Part shown: positions 29,296-44,200 of the stretch, piece by piece
Position numbering within the stretch: position 1 is the stretch's first letter
Layout of the letters: each line of letters begins with the position of its first letter
Origin: Lepidonotus clava
Taxonomy: Eukaryota > Annelida > Polychaeta > Phyllodocida > Polynoidae
DNA length: 64,000 nt
NCBI GenBank assembly: GCA_936440205.1
Contig: OW387133.1
Location: 51,176,374-51,240,373, forward strand
Direction of reading: 5' to 3'
Program-made: the position numbers and the translations under genes
Notes under the pieces: generated by a model
What the model was told of the DNA's origin: nothing
What the model saw: only the letters and a program-made list of their open reading frames with translations
Database searches by the model: none

Positions 29296-32200
29296 ATGCC
29301 GGTTGAGGTAAGTTTACATGACTGAAAAACTCCCAGTCCCAACTTGACCCAAGTCAAGTGACACTGACAAGTATAAAGTTAACCCCCCCTCCCTCCCCGA
29401 CATAGGATGGATTGAATGATTTCTGAAAATTGGAAATTTCTGGGGAAAGAATGTGACAAAATCTGTGAAAACATGGAAATGATGTCAGATCATTTCAAAC
29501 TAAGTTAGTAATAGTATCCAGAAAATGTGGCATATTATTTTGGGTTGTCCTCTCACTACATAAATTGATATAAGACCTTACTCCCCTATCGCGGGGCTGG
29601 AGAGGATAATGATAACGATACGAGGTAATTATTATACATATAGCTGAAGGCTAATGAATGAGAAAGAGGTAGTTGGCGAACAATGGAGACCAGAACCGGC
29701 CCTAGTTTATTAACAAAAAGTAAAAGTAAAACTTTTTGACCCGCGGAGGGGGCGAGATTGAATGAGTTCTGAGCGGTTAGAGGGGATGACGTCACTCGGG
29801 GGGGGGGGGGGGGGGGGGGTGACGTCATGGTGAGGTGGCGCCCCCTGGATGCGGGTCGAGAGTTTATATTGGGAACAGTGTGTTCCCGCGCATAAGACCT
29901 TACTCCCCTATCGTGGGGCTGGAGAGGATAATGATAACGATACGAGGTAATTATTATATATATAGCTGAAGGCTAATGAATGAGAAACAGGTAGTTGGCG
30001 AACAATGGAGACCAGAACCGGCCAAGCTGCCCAACTACATATGGTGAAGTCATTAGGCGAGTCATATCAAGGTAAACTAGAAGATATAAGTCTGTCCTTC
30101 TGGAGGAGGGTGTCATCTGAATGATGCAAATAAGTGAAGACTGAAGAGGAGGCCCAAGAACCTCGGGCCCGGATGTCGAGGATGTCGGCTCCCAGGGCCG
30201 ACATGTGAGAAGCACCACCGTGGCGCAAGGAGTGAGCGCTGACAGTGGCGGGCGGCAGTCCGATGGCGGAGGCCACTGCTTTCAGTTTTGATGTAAACCA
30301 GGAGTAGTCCATTTGACGTAAGCCCGAGGGGCCAGGGATCCTAAAAATGTAGTCGTCCTCCAGGGGCTTGTGAGCCGAGCACAACTTGGAGAGCCAGTTG
30401 ACAGGGCATAAGTCCGAGCCTGGTGAGGAGTTAAGGACCAGTCGGTGGGGCTTGACCCCGAACTGGTCGGTTTTTGAAGATGGTAGAATTAAGATCAGGT
30501 GGTCGGGATAAAGGGATAAGTCCTTCCAGCGCAGGGTGTGGCGCGAGGGGGTGAAGTGGCACTTCCGAAGCAGGGCTCTGAAGGAGAGAGTCACAGCTGC
30601 CCAGAAACACAAATCCCATGGAAGAATTGTGTTGAGTTCGAGGAACATAGATGATAACTCTGTGGCAGAGAAGGGGTGACGCTGGGGACGGGCGGTATGT
30701 CCTAAGCGCCTGATGCCACGTAGGGTCAGGTGGAGTGAGTAATCATGGGCATAAGATGGGAAACCTAAGATTTGCTGCCTTGACCAAACGGCAGATAAGT
30801 AATTACGTATGGATGGGAGGGACATAAAATCACTCAGAAAGGCGGCGTACCAGCCGGCCTGACGCAGAGCGCAGGGGAAGTGTTGTAGAGGTCACAGAAG
30901 TTCTGGTAGCATCTCAGCTGGGCTTGACAAGTTGTCTTTGTCGAAGGGGCAAGTGCTGAATCCTGGAGAGCCATGTGGCGGGAGGCGATCTCGTGTAGAG
31001 GCGGTCCTGTCAGAAGAGCAACACATGTTCGACGTTAAAAGTAACTCGTCACAAGAGGCGGCCATGCCGCTATAGGGTGAACGCGAAAGAGCATCGGCCA
31101 GGACGTTGTCGGCTGACTTAATGTATGACGCGTGTACATCTATGTTGAAGAGGAAACACATCCAAAATATTTCACGGAGCCATGACATGCAAAGCTTATT
31201 GGCGCTTCGGCCAGTGTTAATCATGGCAAGCACTTGCATGTTATCGGTGATGATGTGCATGCGCCAATTCGTGAATGAGGGACCCCAGCGCTTTATGCCC
31301 AGGACCACTGGCCACAATTCATAGACGTTTTTGGGTGGGGTATCAAAAACTGGAGGGTCCAAGTAGTGGCTGCAGCCAGCAGCCAGGATTGAGTCCACCC
31401 CCGACCAGCATCCGAAGAGCCAGTCGCGGCCGAGCCAAGCCCCGAATCCTTTGAAGGAGGAGTCTGAATACATGGGCACGTGGTGTAGGCCGCGGACGAT
31501 ACATGCCCTGCCATTAAAAGTTCGACAGAAAGAGAGCCACCAGGAGAAGTCCGAGCAGATGGCGTCATTGAGGGGAATGGAGCGAGACTCTCTGGTGTAT
31601 TAGGCTGCTAGGTTGAATATACGGCGGCTGAAAGTGCGACCGCCCCGGACCACAAAGGCACAGTGGGAAACCAAGCCCCCAACTCGCTCGAGGTCCTTCT
31701 TGGTGGCTGTCTTGCGGTCGAGCAGGGTAGTCAAGAAAGATTCCAATTTCTCAACCTTTTCCATTGGGTGGGAGAGCTGCATGGCGGAACTATCAATGGT
31801 GATACCCAGGAAAGTTGTGAGGGTGGACGGAGGTGTAACTTTCTTCCAGGAAACGCTGGCACCCAGGAGTTGAATGGCATCCGTAACCAGGGAACGGTGA
31901 TGAAGGCAAGTGGCTGCATCCGGAGCTATGATTAGAAAATCATCCAGGTAGTTAACAACTCGTGACGCTCCCTTTTAAACTGAGAATTGGCAATTTTGAC
32001 TATGAAGTTGGAAATTGAGTTGTAGATGTTGGGGGCACAGCGAAGGCCAAAACACAGGCGGTGGTCAAGGAGCCAAACAGGACCGTCACCAAAATCCCAA
32101 GACAGGCCTTGAAACTGTGTGTGCTTGGCTGCTATGTTAACAGCGGTAAGCAGCTGAGATGTCAACCACCGACATGTAATCCTCAGGGTTCAAGAGCTCG

Positions 32201-35200
32201 ACAGCGTCATCCACTGAATTGTATGAGAATGAAACAAAGGTAGATTCCATATAATTGTTGATTGACAAACGGTCCGGGCGGGAGCAATCTGTGATGGGAC
32301 GAAGCTTCCCGTTGGACTTTGTAACAGCCCCAAGTGAATGAACACAACGGGGCATGGCGATTTCGTCCGTGAGCAACGTTGTCATTTCCTGATAGAAGGC
32401 ATCCCCCGTTATGGAATCGTAATTTGAGCATGTGTAAGCAGAAGGGCAGTCGGCATCCACGATCCTAAAGCCTTTTACTAGACCACGCCAGATATAGTAA
32501 ACATCGTCCTGTGACATCTCCGGCAGGGGGGAAGGGCCGAAGAGGAATTGGGCGGTGCGGCAAGGTTTGAGGTCGGATGGAGTATTTCCGATATAATGGC
32601 AACAATGGCAAGATCCCCGAAGACAGTCATCGTAAATATCGATGCTAGGGATGTCTTCAAGTTCTGGGGTGGAGAAAATTAAGTTATGGTCATCAGGTGA
32701 CTTACCAATAACAGGAACAGAGTCAACACGAACGGGATAGTTTTCGTGGATGGCGGCGTTGGACAAGATGGCGGCGTCACATGACCAGGTGACGTCACAA
32801 TTTGGGTCACCGGGTAACGGGAAGGGAGCCCTAGCAACGTCAACAACGGCGTCACTAAGCGACGTCGAAGAGTCTTTAGCGATGCAGGCAGCAGCGTCAC
32901 CAGGCAACCCAGAAGAGTCCTTGACTACCCGCACATGGGGGGAGTTGGGCTCTTCGGTATCAACGCCACCATAAAGCCTTCATTTATGAAGGCTTTGGCG
33001 CTTCACGTTAGGGCAATCCCCGTTGACATGGCCTGATGAGAAGCAGGCAGAGCATACATGCTTATAAAAGCAATCTTTTCCACGGGTGCATCCATTCGGG
33101 TCGAAGTTAAACTTGATGCAGATGTGATGTGAGGTATTTCTTTCATAGTTTTTTTTAAATGTTTATACTTAATCACGCAATATCACCTAAAAGACGGCAC
33201 CTGGAGTCAGCTGCCGTTTCGCTCACACTCCTGGAGGTAAAAGTGATGGTCCTCAATAAAAAAAATTATGTGTTCTGACAAAATGATTTGAATGTGAATA
33301 ATTATTGTGGATGTAACTACCCAAACAAACAAGGTTTCTCTTTGTTGTCTTGTTAGGTAGAAGATGCAATTAATGTGTACCGGGAGTACAGTCGGATTCC
33401 CACCCTAGCCAATGCCTACGTCAACAACTCGGAGACCCCAGGTCACATCCGAGTTACCTCTGAGTGGAGTCTGCGCGACCTGGAGCGCTCTACTAAGGTC
33501 AAGTTTGCTCGCCAACACATTGCACAGCTCAACGATGTCTACCCTACATTCCCCACGGACGTCACCACAGAGTAGGGGTTGTTATAATCTCAATAAATCA
33601 GCTTATCTGATTGCCAGTTGAAATAAAGCAAAACAAAAACAAAAAAGGTTTAATATCAAATATTTGTACTACATCAATGCTTACCTAAAACTTTCCTTCT
33701 TTACCTGTGACACTTTTATTAGTTATTGCTAAGTGTAAATAAGGTAAACTAGCAATGTATGACATACATAATCTTTACTACTAATTTACATGGTTATTTT
33801 TTTCACATTCTGCGTTTTGTACATGATGTGAACAAAGGAGAAAGGTTAGCAAAATTAAATCAAGGAATTGATTAGATGCTTCTAGAAATATAGTCAAAGT
33901 TTAGGAAAGCCGTAGCTAAATTGTCCAGGCGCTTTTGGTCAGATATGGGATTTCATTTCAAAGGGGGAATTGCCGCTACGTGAAACCCCATTTTTGATGT
34001 ACAGTATATACGCTTGTGTCACTCGAATTCAGTTTTCCCTTTAGGTCTCTGAGGCGCGAGTCGTCTTCTGGTAGATATTGCGCCATCCTCCGTAGCACCA
34101 AAGACAAGAAGGGGGAGGACAAGCAGTACATTGAGGTGTGTTGTCTTTACTGTAGATATGTCGTTACTCTAGAAATATTAGAAACGCCAAATAGATATAA
34201 AGAATGTCCATCAGGCTTAAAATCTGCTTACCGTAATACATACGTACATCTATCTGGGTTTTTTTTTCAGTTTTGTGAATGACCTAAGCCCAAACGTTTG
34301 ATAATGAAAAAAGTTGATATTTTCTCAGTGATATAAGTAACCAATACTATCGATGTATGTGTATCTGATAGAACCCATGTGTTCACGTTGATCTATCCTC
34401 TATATATCCCACTGATCTCAGCCATGAACTTGATCTTTGTATTTAATCTCATTTCTTTTCAATTCCAGATTTGGGACGATGCAAACAAAATACAAAACAT
34501 TGATGTGGCCAGCTTGGAGCAGCATGGCAAAGTTTATGATGACTGTAAGATTGCCTCTATAATTAACTTTTTGGGAGTCCCTAGTTATATCTATATAGTA
34601 TTGTAGCTAATGGTGGGGACTCCCTCAATCAGTCATGTCTTTAGCCATTTAATTCTCTTTGTTCTCAATGACTGGTTACACAATCTCATGTTCAGCAGTT
34701 GAAGGGCATTGTCCTACAATGGTTGTTAGAATCAGGCAGTGTAAGAAGCCAGAAGTCGGTTACATAATCACTACCTGAGCCAAACAGCCCTCATCCTTTC
34801 ACATTAGGGCCCCCACTGTCACCTGCAGGTGGGCAGTTTTAGGTGGGTGAGTGATAGGTCATGCAGGGACCTAGTAGTAGCCCTTTCTTAAACCCCTCCC
34901 TGAGCCGTGTGTGACAGCAGGAGTGGTGGTGGTGGTGAGCACCTATTATATTGAATACTATAGCCCGTATTACACATAGCCTTCTGGTGTTAAGAGGGCC
35001 TTCAGTTTACTGAGGGACGACCATTGCTCATGCATGAGCGAAACTTTGTAGCTATTTTGCTTCTTGTTTACCTCATTGAAAGTTGATAGAAATTGGATTA
35101 TTTTACATGCAAGTACAGTCCCTAGGCGTTCAGCTATAATATTTTTTTTAACTTTTATTGTTGACTTTAGCCCAGTTCAGCTGTTTTGAGTGGTCCCATT

Positions 35201-38200
35201 CCGAGACCCACCTGCTCTATGTGGCTGAGAAGAAGCGCCCCACGGCCAAGTCCTACTTTGACAAGTCTACCAAGAAGACCGCCGGGGAGGAGGAGGACGC
35301 GGCAAAGGTCGGTAGCCTAAAAGGGCCATTATTCGACTATTGTTCGACTGTCCCTATAACCTAACATAATATCCCTTCTACAGCAATACTGTAGTAACGA
35401 TATTGTTTCACAGGGGGATGAGTTCCTGCACCGTGACGACTGGGGTGAGCAGCTGCTGGGCAAGAGCAGCTCGGTTCTCTGCGTGTTGGACGTTGAAGCC
35501 GGTCAGCCGAGTGTTTTGGAAAACCTGCCCGACGACGTCTTCCCCGGACAAGTAAGTTAAAAGAGGTTTCAAGGGCATCTCCGCAATAGTCAATGTGTTA
35601 GTGGAGGATAATCTCATGTTGTGTGTGTTAGATCAGTCGGTCTTATTCTTGTAATTCTTGCATATTCTTGCCCTGCCACCGTACAATAATCCATACTTGT
35701 TGACTAGGTTGCTGACTAGCGAAGTCTGTTCTGAACAATTTCTCAGAGATTTAATTCTTTCTTCACCAATTTCGCAGAGCTTTGCATTAATTTCTATATC
35801 TTCATTTTCGTCAAATGATGAAGAAATTCAAAATTCATGCTGGTGGTAAGGGAAGACTGGAGAAATAAAAGGTAAAATATCTATTTTAAGACTTTCGAAT
35901 CATTTTCTAATTGAATTAAGGAATTGGAGAATATTCAAGTATTTCGCAGTACATGCTGAACCTTAATGCGCTGGTCGCCAAAAGAAAGAAAAGAGGTTTA
36001 TAAACTTGTACTTGTAGGGATGATTTGAACATTAACAGATGTTATTATTAAATGTGATATGTACAGTGGCATTGATTGTTCCCACAGGCCATATGGTGTA
36101 AAGACGATGCCGGTGTGGTATGCGTTGGTTGGTACCAACACCCCTACAAACTGGGCATCATCTACTGCCCCATGAGGCGGTGAGTTCATCTATTGTTGTT
36201 TAGACTGTATTCATGTATAGTAATATCATTCGGGAGATCTATTTCTGTAAATTCTATATCTATTTATGCTTTGGTTGCACACACCACCTATACTTACCAA
36301 ATCATATGCAGTTTCAATCTCTGAAAGTAAAATGGAATTTTGGTTATCTTGATTACGATGGTAATTCTTTAAAACAATTTTTCCTATAATTTTGAAGAAT
36401 ATATATTTTTCACCATCTTTTCCCATTAGGAGTTCCATTTTCTACATTGACCTGAAGACAACCACATGCAGTGAGTAATTGTTTATTATTCGATGTTCGT
36501 ATTATAAATCTGTGTAAATGCTGAATTTCACTAGGTCATGAGTTTCATGTTATCACAATATGTCAAATCAGTAAAGAAAAACAAAACAGATCAATCAATC
36601 ATCTCTTAGTTGTATACAATTAACTCTTGAGACAAGATTTTGACTACATTGTTTCTTTTTAGCTTCTCTGGGGAGTACAAAACACTCTGTTCGGAGTCCC
36701 CGCTTCAGTCCCGACTTCTCCAAACTAGTGTGGCTACAGAATCCAGCGGCCGGACCTCATTTCCAATGCGCTCAGCTGGTTATGGTAAGTTAAATATTGA
36801 TAATCAGACACTGATATGCTTCTGTGTCAGATCTGAAGCTTGTTCACTATGCTCCTGATACCAAGGTCTTAATAATAGAATATACCAGTCAACTTGTTAT
36901 TATAGGTCGGCTTTTTCACTCTGTCAGTGAAATATCTAAGTCTGACTTTAAAGTCTTTAAAGCTTTAAAGCAAAGCCGACCTATTCTCTTCTTGGGTCTA
37001 CTTCTGAGATCGGTGACAGAATTTCGCGTTATGCCTGTAACGCGGCAATGTCCCAATGCTATTCCTATGGTGACCATGTCCCAGCGTAAAATGCCGCATT
37101 ATGCCTGTGACGCGCGAAGTCCCGATCGATTCTGAGCTAAAATAACCTAATATTTGGGCTTACATTACTGATATCTGGGTATATATGATACAAATAAATC
37201 GTTAAAGTCGTCCAAATCTTCGTTAAATGACCAAATAAAACCAGAAATCCGCGCAGCGTTACCGGGCGTGTCGGCGTGAGGCGCGTAAAATGCCGCGTTA
37301 TGCCTGTAACGCGTCAATTCTGCCAATACTATTTCAATGGTGACCGTGTCCCATCGCGCGGCTGCTGCGCGTTATGTCTGTAACGCGGCAAAGTGACGAT
37401 GTCCCAAATCGATTCTGAGCTAAAATAACCACATTTTGGTGCTTATTTGAGCTTACATCGCAGAGATTTTGATATATAGAAGACATAGTGATCGTTTAAA
37501 TCGTCCAAAATGGGGCAAATCAGACATTCAAGCGTGGAATTATGATCGTTACGGTCATCGGGCGGCAGCCGGCTTTCATCGGTGAAGAAGGAATCTGGGT
37601 CAAAGGTCATCAACTATGCAGGCCTATTTCACCATGAAATCGGTCGATCTAACTTTAGTTTTTGATATACACAGATAGATTTGGATACATAGATAGGTAT
37701 CTCATTGTCCAGAAATTCATAGATTGCGAAATAACGCGACAATTTGCGCAAATACATCGCGCCATTTTCCACCCGCACGCGTGGAGGCCTGACACTGTCA
37801 GACCGCTCGAGGCAGGCGGCGGGGACGGTTGGTTGTTACCGGGGGCTGCGCCTTCTCCGCCTGGATACCCGGATTACGGCGGTATCTGATGCTTTCAATA
37901 TATATTAATGGAATCTATGTGGACCTGTGGACGCATACTAACGCATGAAGTGGCCTGAAACATGCGTTCATATCGAAGGGAAAACATTGGATCGATCGGA
38001 CACGTGGAGGCCTGACACTGTCAGACCGCTCGAGGCAGGCGGCGGGGACGGTTGGTTGTTACCGGGGGCTGCGCCTTCTCCGCCTGTTTACCCGGATTAC
38101 GGCGGTATCTGATGCTTTCAATATATATTAATGGAATCTATGTGGACCTGTGGACGCATACTAACGCATGAAGGGGTCTAAAACATGCGTTCATATCAAA

Positions 38201-41200
38201 TGCAAAGACATTGGAACGATCGGACACGTGGAGGCTTGACACTGTCAGACCGCTCGGGGCAGGCGCCTCGGTCGGACCTTTCGGCGGGAGGCTCCTCTTT
38301 CGCCGCCTCGATACCTGGATTACAGCGCTATATGATGGTTTCAATATATATATTTTTGACGACTGGACACCCTTAAACGCATACAACGCATCGACAATTC
38401 ATGCGTGAATCATGCGTTCGTATCGAAGGCAAAACATTGGATCAATCGGACACGTGGAGGCACTGTCACTGCTGTCAGACGAGACCGTCAATATGGCCGG
38501 GTTCTCTCCCCGCACGCCTGCACCGATTCATTGAAATCAGGAAACCAGGATGACATTGGACTAAACCCAATAATTGTGGAGGATTTAAGCATTCGGAAGC
38601 ATTCAGTTATACAGGTAGGTACATATGATATATCTTTTCCAGCAGTTCAAATGATAGGCCCAGACAAGCTGCTGGACTCAGCCTCTCGGGCATTCGACAC
38701 TGGCAATCTGAAAAATAATTATTTTAGGCCTTATTACCCCTACCAAAATGAAAGTGATGTAGATATCTATGTTCCCATATATCTAAGGGTCATATATATC
38801 ATATAGTTTTAGCATTTTAGGCCTGGAAACGCTTGCAATAATATTTTACAGATGGTATGAAAAAATGACTGGACTCAGGCTCAGATAGGCTAGGCCTAAG
38901 CCTCCTGCAACACTGTCAATGTATAATGGAGGCTCCGAAAGCAATTATTAATGATCCAAAGATTAAAAGATTTGAGAAATTGTCACTATAGTGTCATTTT
39001 TTCAGACCTACCACCAAAATATTCAATCTGAACTTTGATATGTCTAGGCCTAAGTCACTGTCAGTGTCTGAATCCTTCCCATTCAATGTTAAAACATAGG
39101 CGTCACACTGTCAATAAGTTCTCCGGTGCTGTCAGGGTCAGACACAGATTTAAGATTCAAATGATTCAAAGATTAAATTATTTGTGAAATTGTCACTATA
39201 GTGTCATTTTTTCAGACCTACCATCAATATATTAAATCTGATTTATATAAGACACAGAGATAAATGCTAGATATATCATATTGTTTGATTATTTTAGGCC
39301 TAAAGATTTAAAATGGGCCGACCTATCACTATCAAATACTTTTGATAGTAACTTTGGTCATTATGTCGTTTGGTCTTGTCTGATGGTATTGTTGCTCTCC
39401 AGTTGTGCTCATCTTAGACTCGGCCCCTCATAACAAATATTCCATTTTTGCTGCTGTTGTAAACAATAAATAGGAGGAATACAAAAAGTTGTTTATTTTT
39501 TTTAAAATTTAGACCACGATGGAAGAGAATATTTGCTGTGATTGCGTATTTTATGTAGACTATTGTGACTTCTTACATAGTGTGACTGGTCAACCAAGGG
39601 AATCGTCACCGTTCTGGACATCGTTAGGAAAGCAAAAGGTAATTGTATTGCCTTTTAACAATAATTGTATTGCCTTTTAACACGTTGCAGCGGTTGAACA
39701 TCGTCATAAAATGAAAATTGGAAAGAAAAGTTGACAATTACTATATGAAAAAAGAGGCTTCACTACTACAGCTTGCTTCACTCCTAGATTGTTTTATAAT
39801 AACCCCAAGAAAACAATCTAGGGGCTGTAGTTAGTGAAGGTTCTTTTTTATTTAGTAATTGTAGGTGTTGTCAATAATTATTTGTCTTTCCAATTTTTGC
39901 TCCAACTAATAAAATTGGATGTTTAATGCACAAAGTCCTCTGTCCCTGTAAGTAGTATATGTTTCAAAAAATGCTTTTACTGTACGTTTTGTGTAGAGCT
40001 CGGCATTGGGGAGCTTTGAAAACTCACCTGAAAAATGGGAGGTCATGGAAAAGCCTTGGCAACAGGACAAAAGAAAAATCCCTGTCAATCTTAATGCAAA
40101 ACTGTTCAGCTTAACCTGTAGATTTTATAGATGATTCGGTATATGTATGTGCCCTCATCAACTGCTCATACCCTTTAAACTTGTCTCTCACAGCCGACCA
40201 GTTTCAAGGCGTGTTCACTCAGAATCTGCCTCGACGCTGCTGGTCAACAGACAGTCAGCGCATCGTTTTCTCCTCTCAGTGGCGCAGTGGGGTGGTGAGT
40301 TAACGACATATTCTAAAGAATTAATCCGTTTCAAGTTTCCTAGTCAGTGTTCAAGTAATTTGAGCTTTTTATTTAGCAGTGATGTTTCAAAGTCAAACTC
40401 TAGGATTCCGCTTCATTTAATGCTACATATTTTTTAATTTAAATTAACAGTGACATAAATTGGATATTCTCGTCTCCCTGTATTAAAGGGAGCCAAAACC
40501 AATGTCGTGTCAAAATATGACTAAATTTTACAAACTCAAATAACTATGAAAATATGTTCTAAGAGTCTAACCTTAGTCGTTGGTACAGTATAAATCATGT
40601 TAACTAACTTTAACTTTACTTGAATTCCATAAAACTCATGCTATTTGTACCTGAAGACAGCAATGTTTGTAAACAAACAAATTTTGTGGGTCACCAAAAT
40701 TGACCAGGGACAAGTTTTTGTATGTTTTGATGTAGTTTAAGTCCATATTTACAATCCATATTTTACCACAGGCCTAGATTATAGCCATAGAATGTACTTC
40801 AATAGTTAATAGAATTAGCAATATTTTGACCCAACATTGCTTTTGGCTCCCTTTAACACTGAACCATCAATGTGCAGAGGCACTCAGTAGTTGTGGTGGT
40901 AGTGGACAATTTGTCTCGGGATCGTTCTGTCTACGAAATCTGATGAACATGTTTATATTTTGAGTAAAAAGATATGCATGCCACTTCATATTTGAAAATA
41001 AATCGAAACATGTTTGCGTTGGATAGAATGAATCCGTTTGTTGTTTAATGATTGACTTTTTGTTCCAGAAAGCGGTCGTCGTAGACACAACTACTGGTTC
41101 GGTCTCCACCTTACCCAGTGGTGAGTAGGGTAGAAAAAGAAATTAAAATAGTACCGGCACACATTTTCAGTTAGTGTTAATGTGATAATTTCTAATTTGG

Positions 41201-44200
41201 AGTAAGTAAAAGTCGAATTCGAATCACACATGTTTATTCTATTCATATTTCAACACAGATGCAAATTCGGCGTGTGTTGTCGTAAAAGATGTTTGCCGCG
41301 ATTTAGTGGTGGCTAAATGCTCAAGCCCGAACCAACCCAACAGTTTGGTAAGTCAATCTTGTCTTATCTGTCCCTTATCACTGATCATAAGTACTACAGA
41401 TATGCATTTATTATTTCCTCGGGTATGACTGTAAATTGCACATCCTGTTTTATATCTTGTCAAATGCTGTATTTTGTCACATTTTGATATTATTCTGATT
41501 TAAAACTGAACTACATATTAAACTTTTTGGCCTAGCTCTTACACTTATCAAATATCTAGATGTTTGAAATTCGACACGTTGGCTGATCTTCATAGTTGTT
41601 TCATGTCATCGGCTAGTTAGTTAAGTTTGCTTATAAAGGATGTGTAAATATAGAAATTCTTTTTCATGATAAAACAATAACCTACATATAATGGCTGTAG
41701 ATGAACTGTTAACCTTTATTCAAAATATCTTGTAACAGTCAGTTTTTTTTCAATGTTTTCTATTTACAGACAGTTCCTTAAGTTATCCGAGATTTATGAT
41801 TTACGAAAAAGAGTCAGAGAACATGCTCTTTTCTCACTCTCTATGCACTTTTTGTAGTAAAAAATATCTTTAAAAAAAAATCGTATTTGTAGGTGGTAGG
41901 TCAGCTTCCAGCCGCTGGTAAGGAGGACACTCTGACGTGGACGTCACTGGACACTGAACCACCACCTTTCCTCGACTTCACCTGGCGCACAGTGGTCATC
42001 CAGCCACCTGAGGACCAGGTCAACACCAAATATGGTCAGTGTCTTGGGCTTTTTGTATGCTCATTGGCAAAAAAACCCTGTGATAAGTGTATTCAGAGTT
42101 GGACTTTGATTGAATTCTCACAGACAGAAAAGTGAGACAAGTTTTATGTTAAACTTGTTTTTTGTCTGGCTAAATAAAAGAAATTAAAAAAAGAAAAAGA
42201 AAATCCTATACCAATCCCCTAACATACTTTCTTTAATAAAGGCGTGTAATATCACATTGTAAACCGCTAATTATATTTGCAACATTTTCTTGATGTAATT
42301 TCTACTTATGGCATTAATTATAAAACTGTGCATTACAAAAGTTCATTGAATCTCAGTTTGAGGGGAGAAGAGAGAAAATAGTTATATATTTCGGCTGTTT
42401 CACAGCGGAAGGCTGGTTGTGGACGGGACAAATTCAAACCTTGTATTGTAGTAGAACGGCATGTAGATGATCTAGAGACGTTTCGGCTACCTTTGTAGGC
42501 TAATTTTGATATTTCTTATGCTAAAATCCCTTGGCTGGAGACGTGACAGTATATAGAAAAAGGCTTATGTAACTTATTGTGTCAGTGTACGTTAAAATAT
42601 ATCTTCACAGCTGAAAAGCATCACCTTGTGCAGTCTGGAAAGAACCCTAGGGGGGGTTGGCCGGATGTAAGCTACCACAACAAACAAATAAAAATATCTT
42701 GAAAACGTTAAAAATATACCTACTTCTTCATGAAATATTTTTTGCTCTCTTTTAGTATAATGATCCATTTTATTGTGGACGGGACCCTCTATGTAGTTTT
42801 GGTTTAAACAGTACATCAGATTAAAGTTAATCTAACGAAATTAGTTACGAGAGCCAATATGGAAAATTGTTCGTAAATTTGTTGAAATGGCTTTTGAAAA
42901 GTATATAACCACGGTAGTTTCTGTGGAATTTCTAGTATTTGCCATTGTTTTTTTATGTACAATGTATTTGAATGCTAACCTAGAAACTAATAATCGTATC
43001 AACGAATCTATCTATCAGTACTGTCAATAATAATGCATAGTTGCCAATGGGTCGTACCGAACCGAATCAAATAAAGCATAAATAGTATCTAATCAACAAA
43101 ATCTACTTTTATTTATAGAATTCCTTACATCGTACTATAGCCGTATATTGCAATCTAGGTAAAACCAATGTTAAAACCGAAGCTTAATGAACCATATTAG
43201 GGTATAAAGATTAATTTCTAAAGAATTCTACCTATGAATATGTAGAATATTGTCAAATACGTATGATATATCATGTAGCAAATGTTTTCATTAATAATAA
43301 AAATGGAGAGATGTCCCGTCCACAGCCATTTGTCCTGTCCACAACAATTATTGCTTTTTTCAATTTAGTTAAAACATCATGCACGTAATAAAGATGTATT
43401 AGCATCGATAATCTATGGTTGAAGCCAGAGCATAACCAAAACCATATATGCCATACATGAATATTGTTTTTATATACTTGACATCCGAGTGCCTTTAATT
43501 GCTATATAACATTTTCAAAGAACATTTAATCCTGAGGTGTAAACGTGTATAATTTTTTTATAGGTAAAACAAAACATATTATTCTTGTGCCACTTAATAT
43601 CAGTAGTAGCGCACCGATTGCACTAATCCATTATGTCACTTTGTTATCGGTTCACCTTTACGCAGAAATTGCTTAATAGTTGAAAGACTTACTTCGCAAG
43701 TGCCCACTTACCAAAACAAGTTCTCCGTAAAACATCGAATCTAGAAAAACGCTTGGATTGTCACACAGCAACATTTAGATTGTAATACAACGTCAACCAT
43801 ATTTTTAGTTACAATTAAGGTATTTAAAAAAACAGATATTCAGCACTTTCAAGGCAATGCCGACAAAACCAATCATGGAAAGGTTTGATGAAATTGCTCC
43901 GACGGCAAATGTCAAATTTTTTTGTATATTACATTGACACTCAAGGATCTGAATATCATGACATATTGAACATATTGTTTTTTGACCATTTTCTCCAGAG
44001 AAGTTTTGCTATAACCTGTATTTCCAAACTGTCTTTAAAAACACCAGGTGGCCCGCAATGAAAAAAAGGTTATTCCTTAATCCGTATTACAACTTATTTT
44101 TTAATAGTCACGTGGTATTGCAGATCACATTATAGTTGAATAACTCCATAACAGAAAATTACGGGATCACGTTTGTGCTTTTAAGAACTTGTTTTCCATA

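Larger units (their letters stand above)
29570..33140 (-). mobile_element. Fossil tyrosine-recombinase retroelement (DIRS/Ngaro-like), 5'-truncated, antisense in APEH intron 1
   Basis: In its own direction the order is: the end of a gag-like protein with a cysteine/histidine zinc finger (about 33110-33000), reverse transcriptase (about 32934-31930), RNase H (about 31568-30892), tyrosine recombinase (30825-30067), then a direct repeat arranged B-A-B. The B copies are 29892-30023 and 29570-29701, each about 132 bp; the A spacer is 29702-29891. Split direct repeats next to a tyrosine recombinase are typical of the Ngaro/PAT side of the DIRS order. The matching 5' A segment and most of gag are absent, and the coding parts are interrupted about three to five times. 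The two B copies differ at about three positions by eye, suggesting a fairly recent insertion. Confidence 0.88.
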
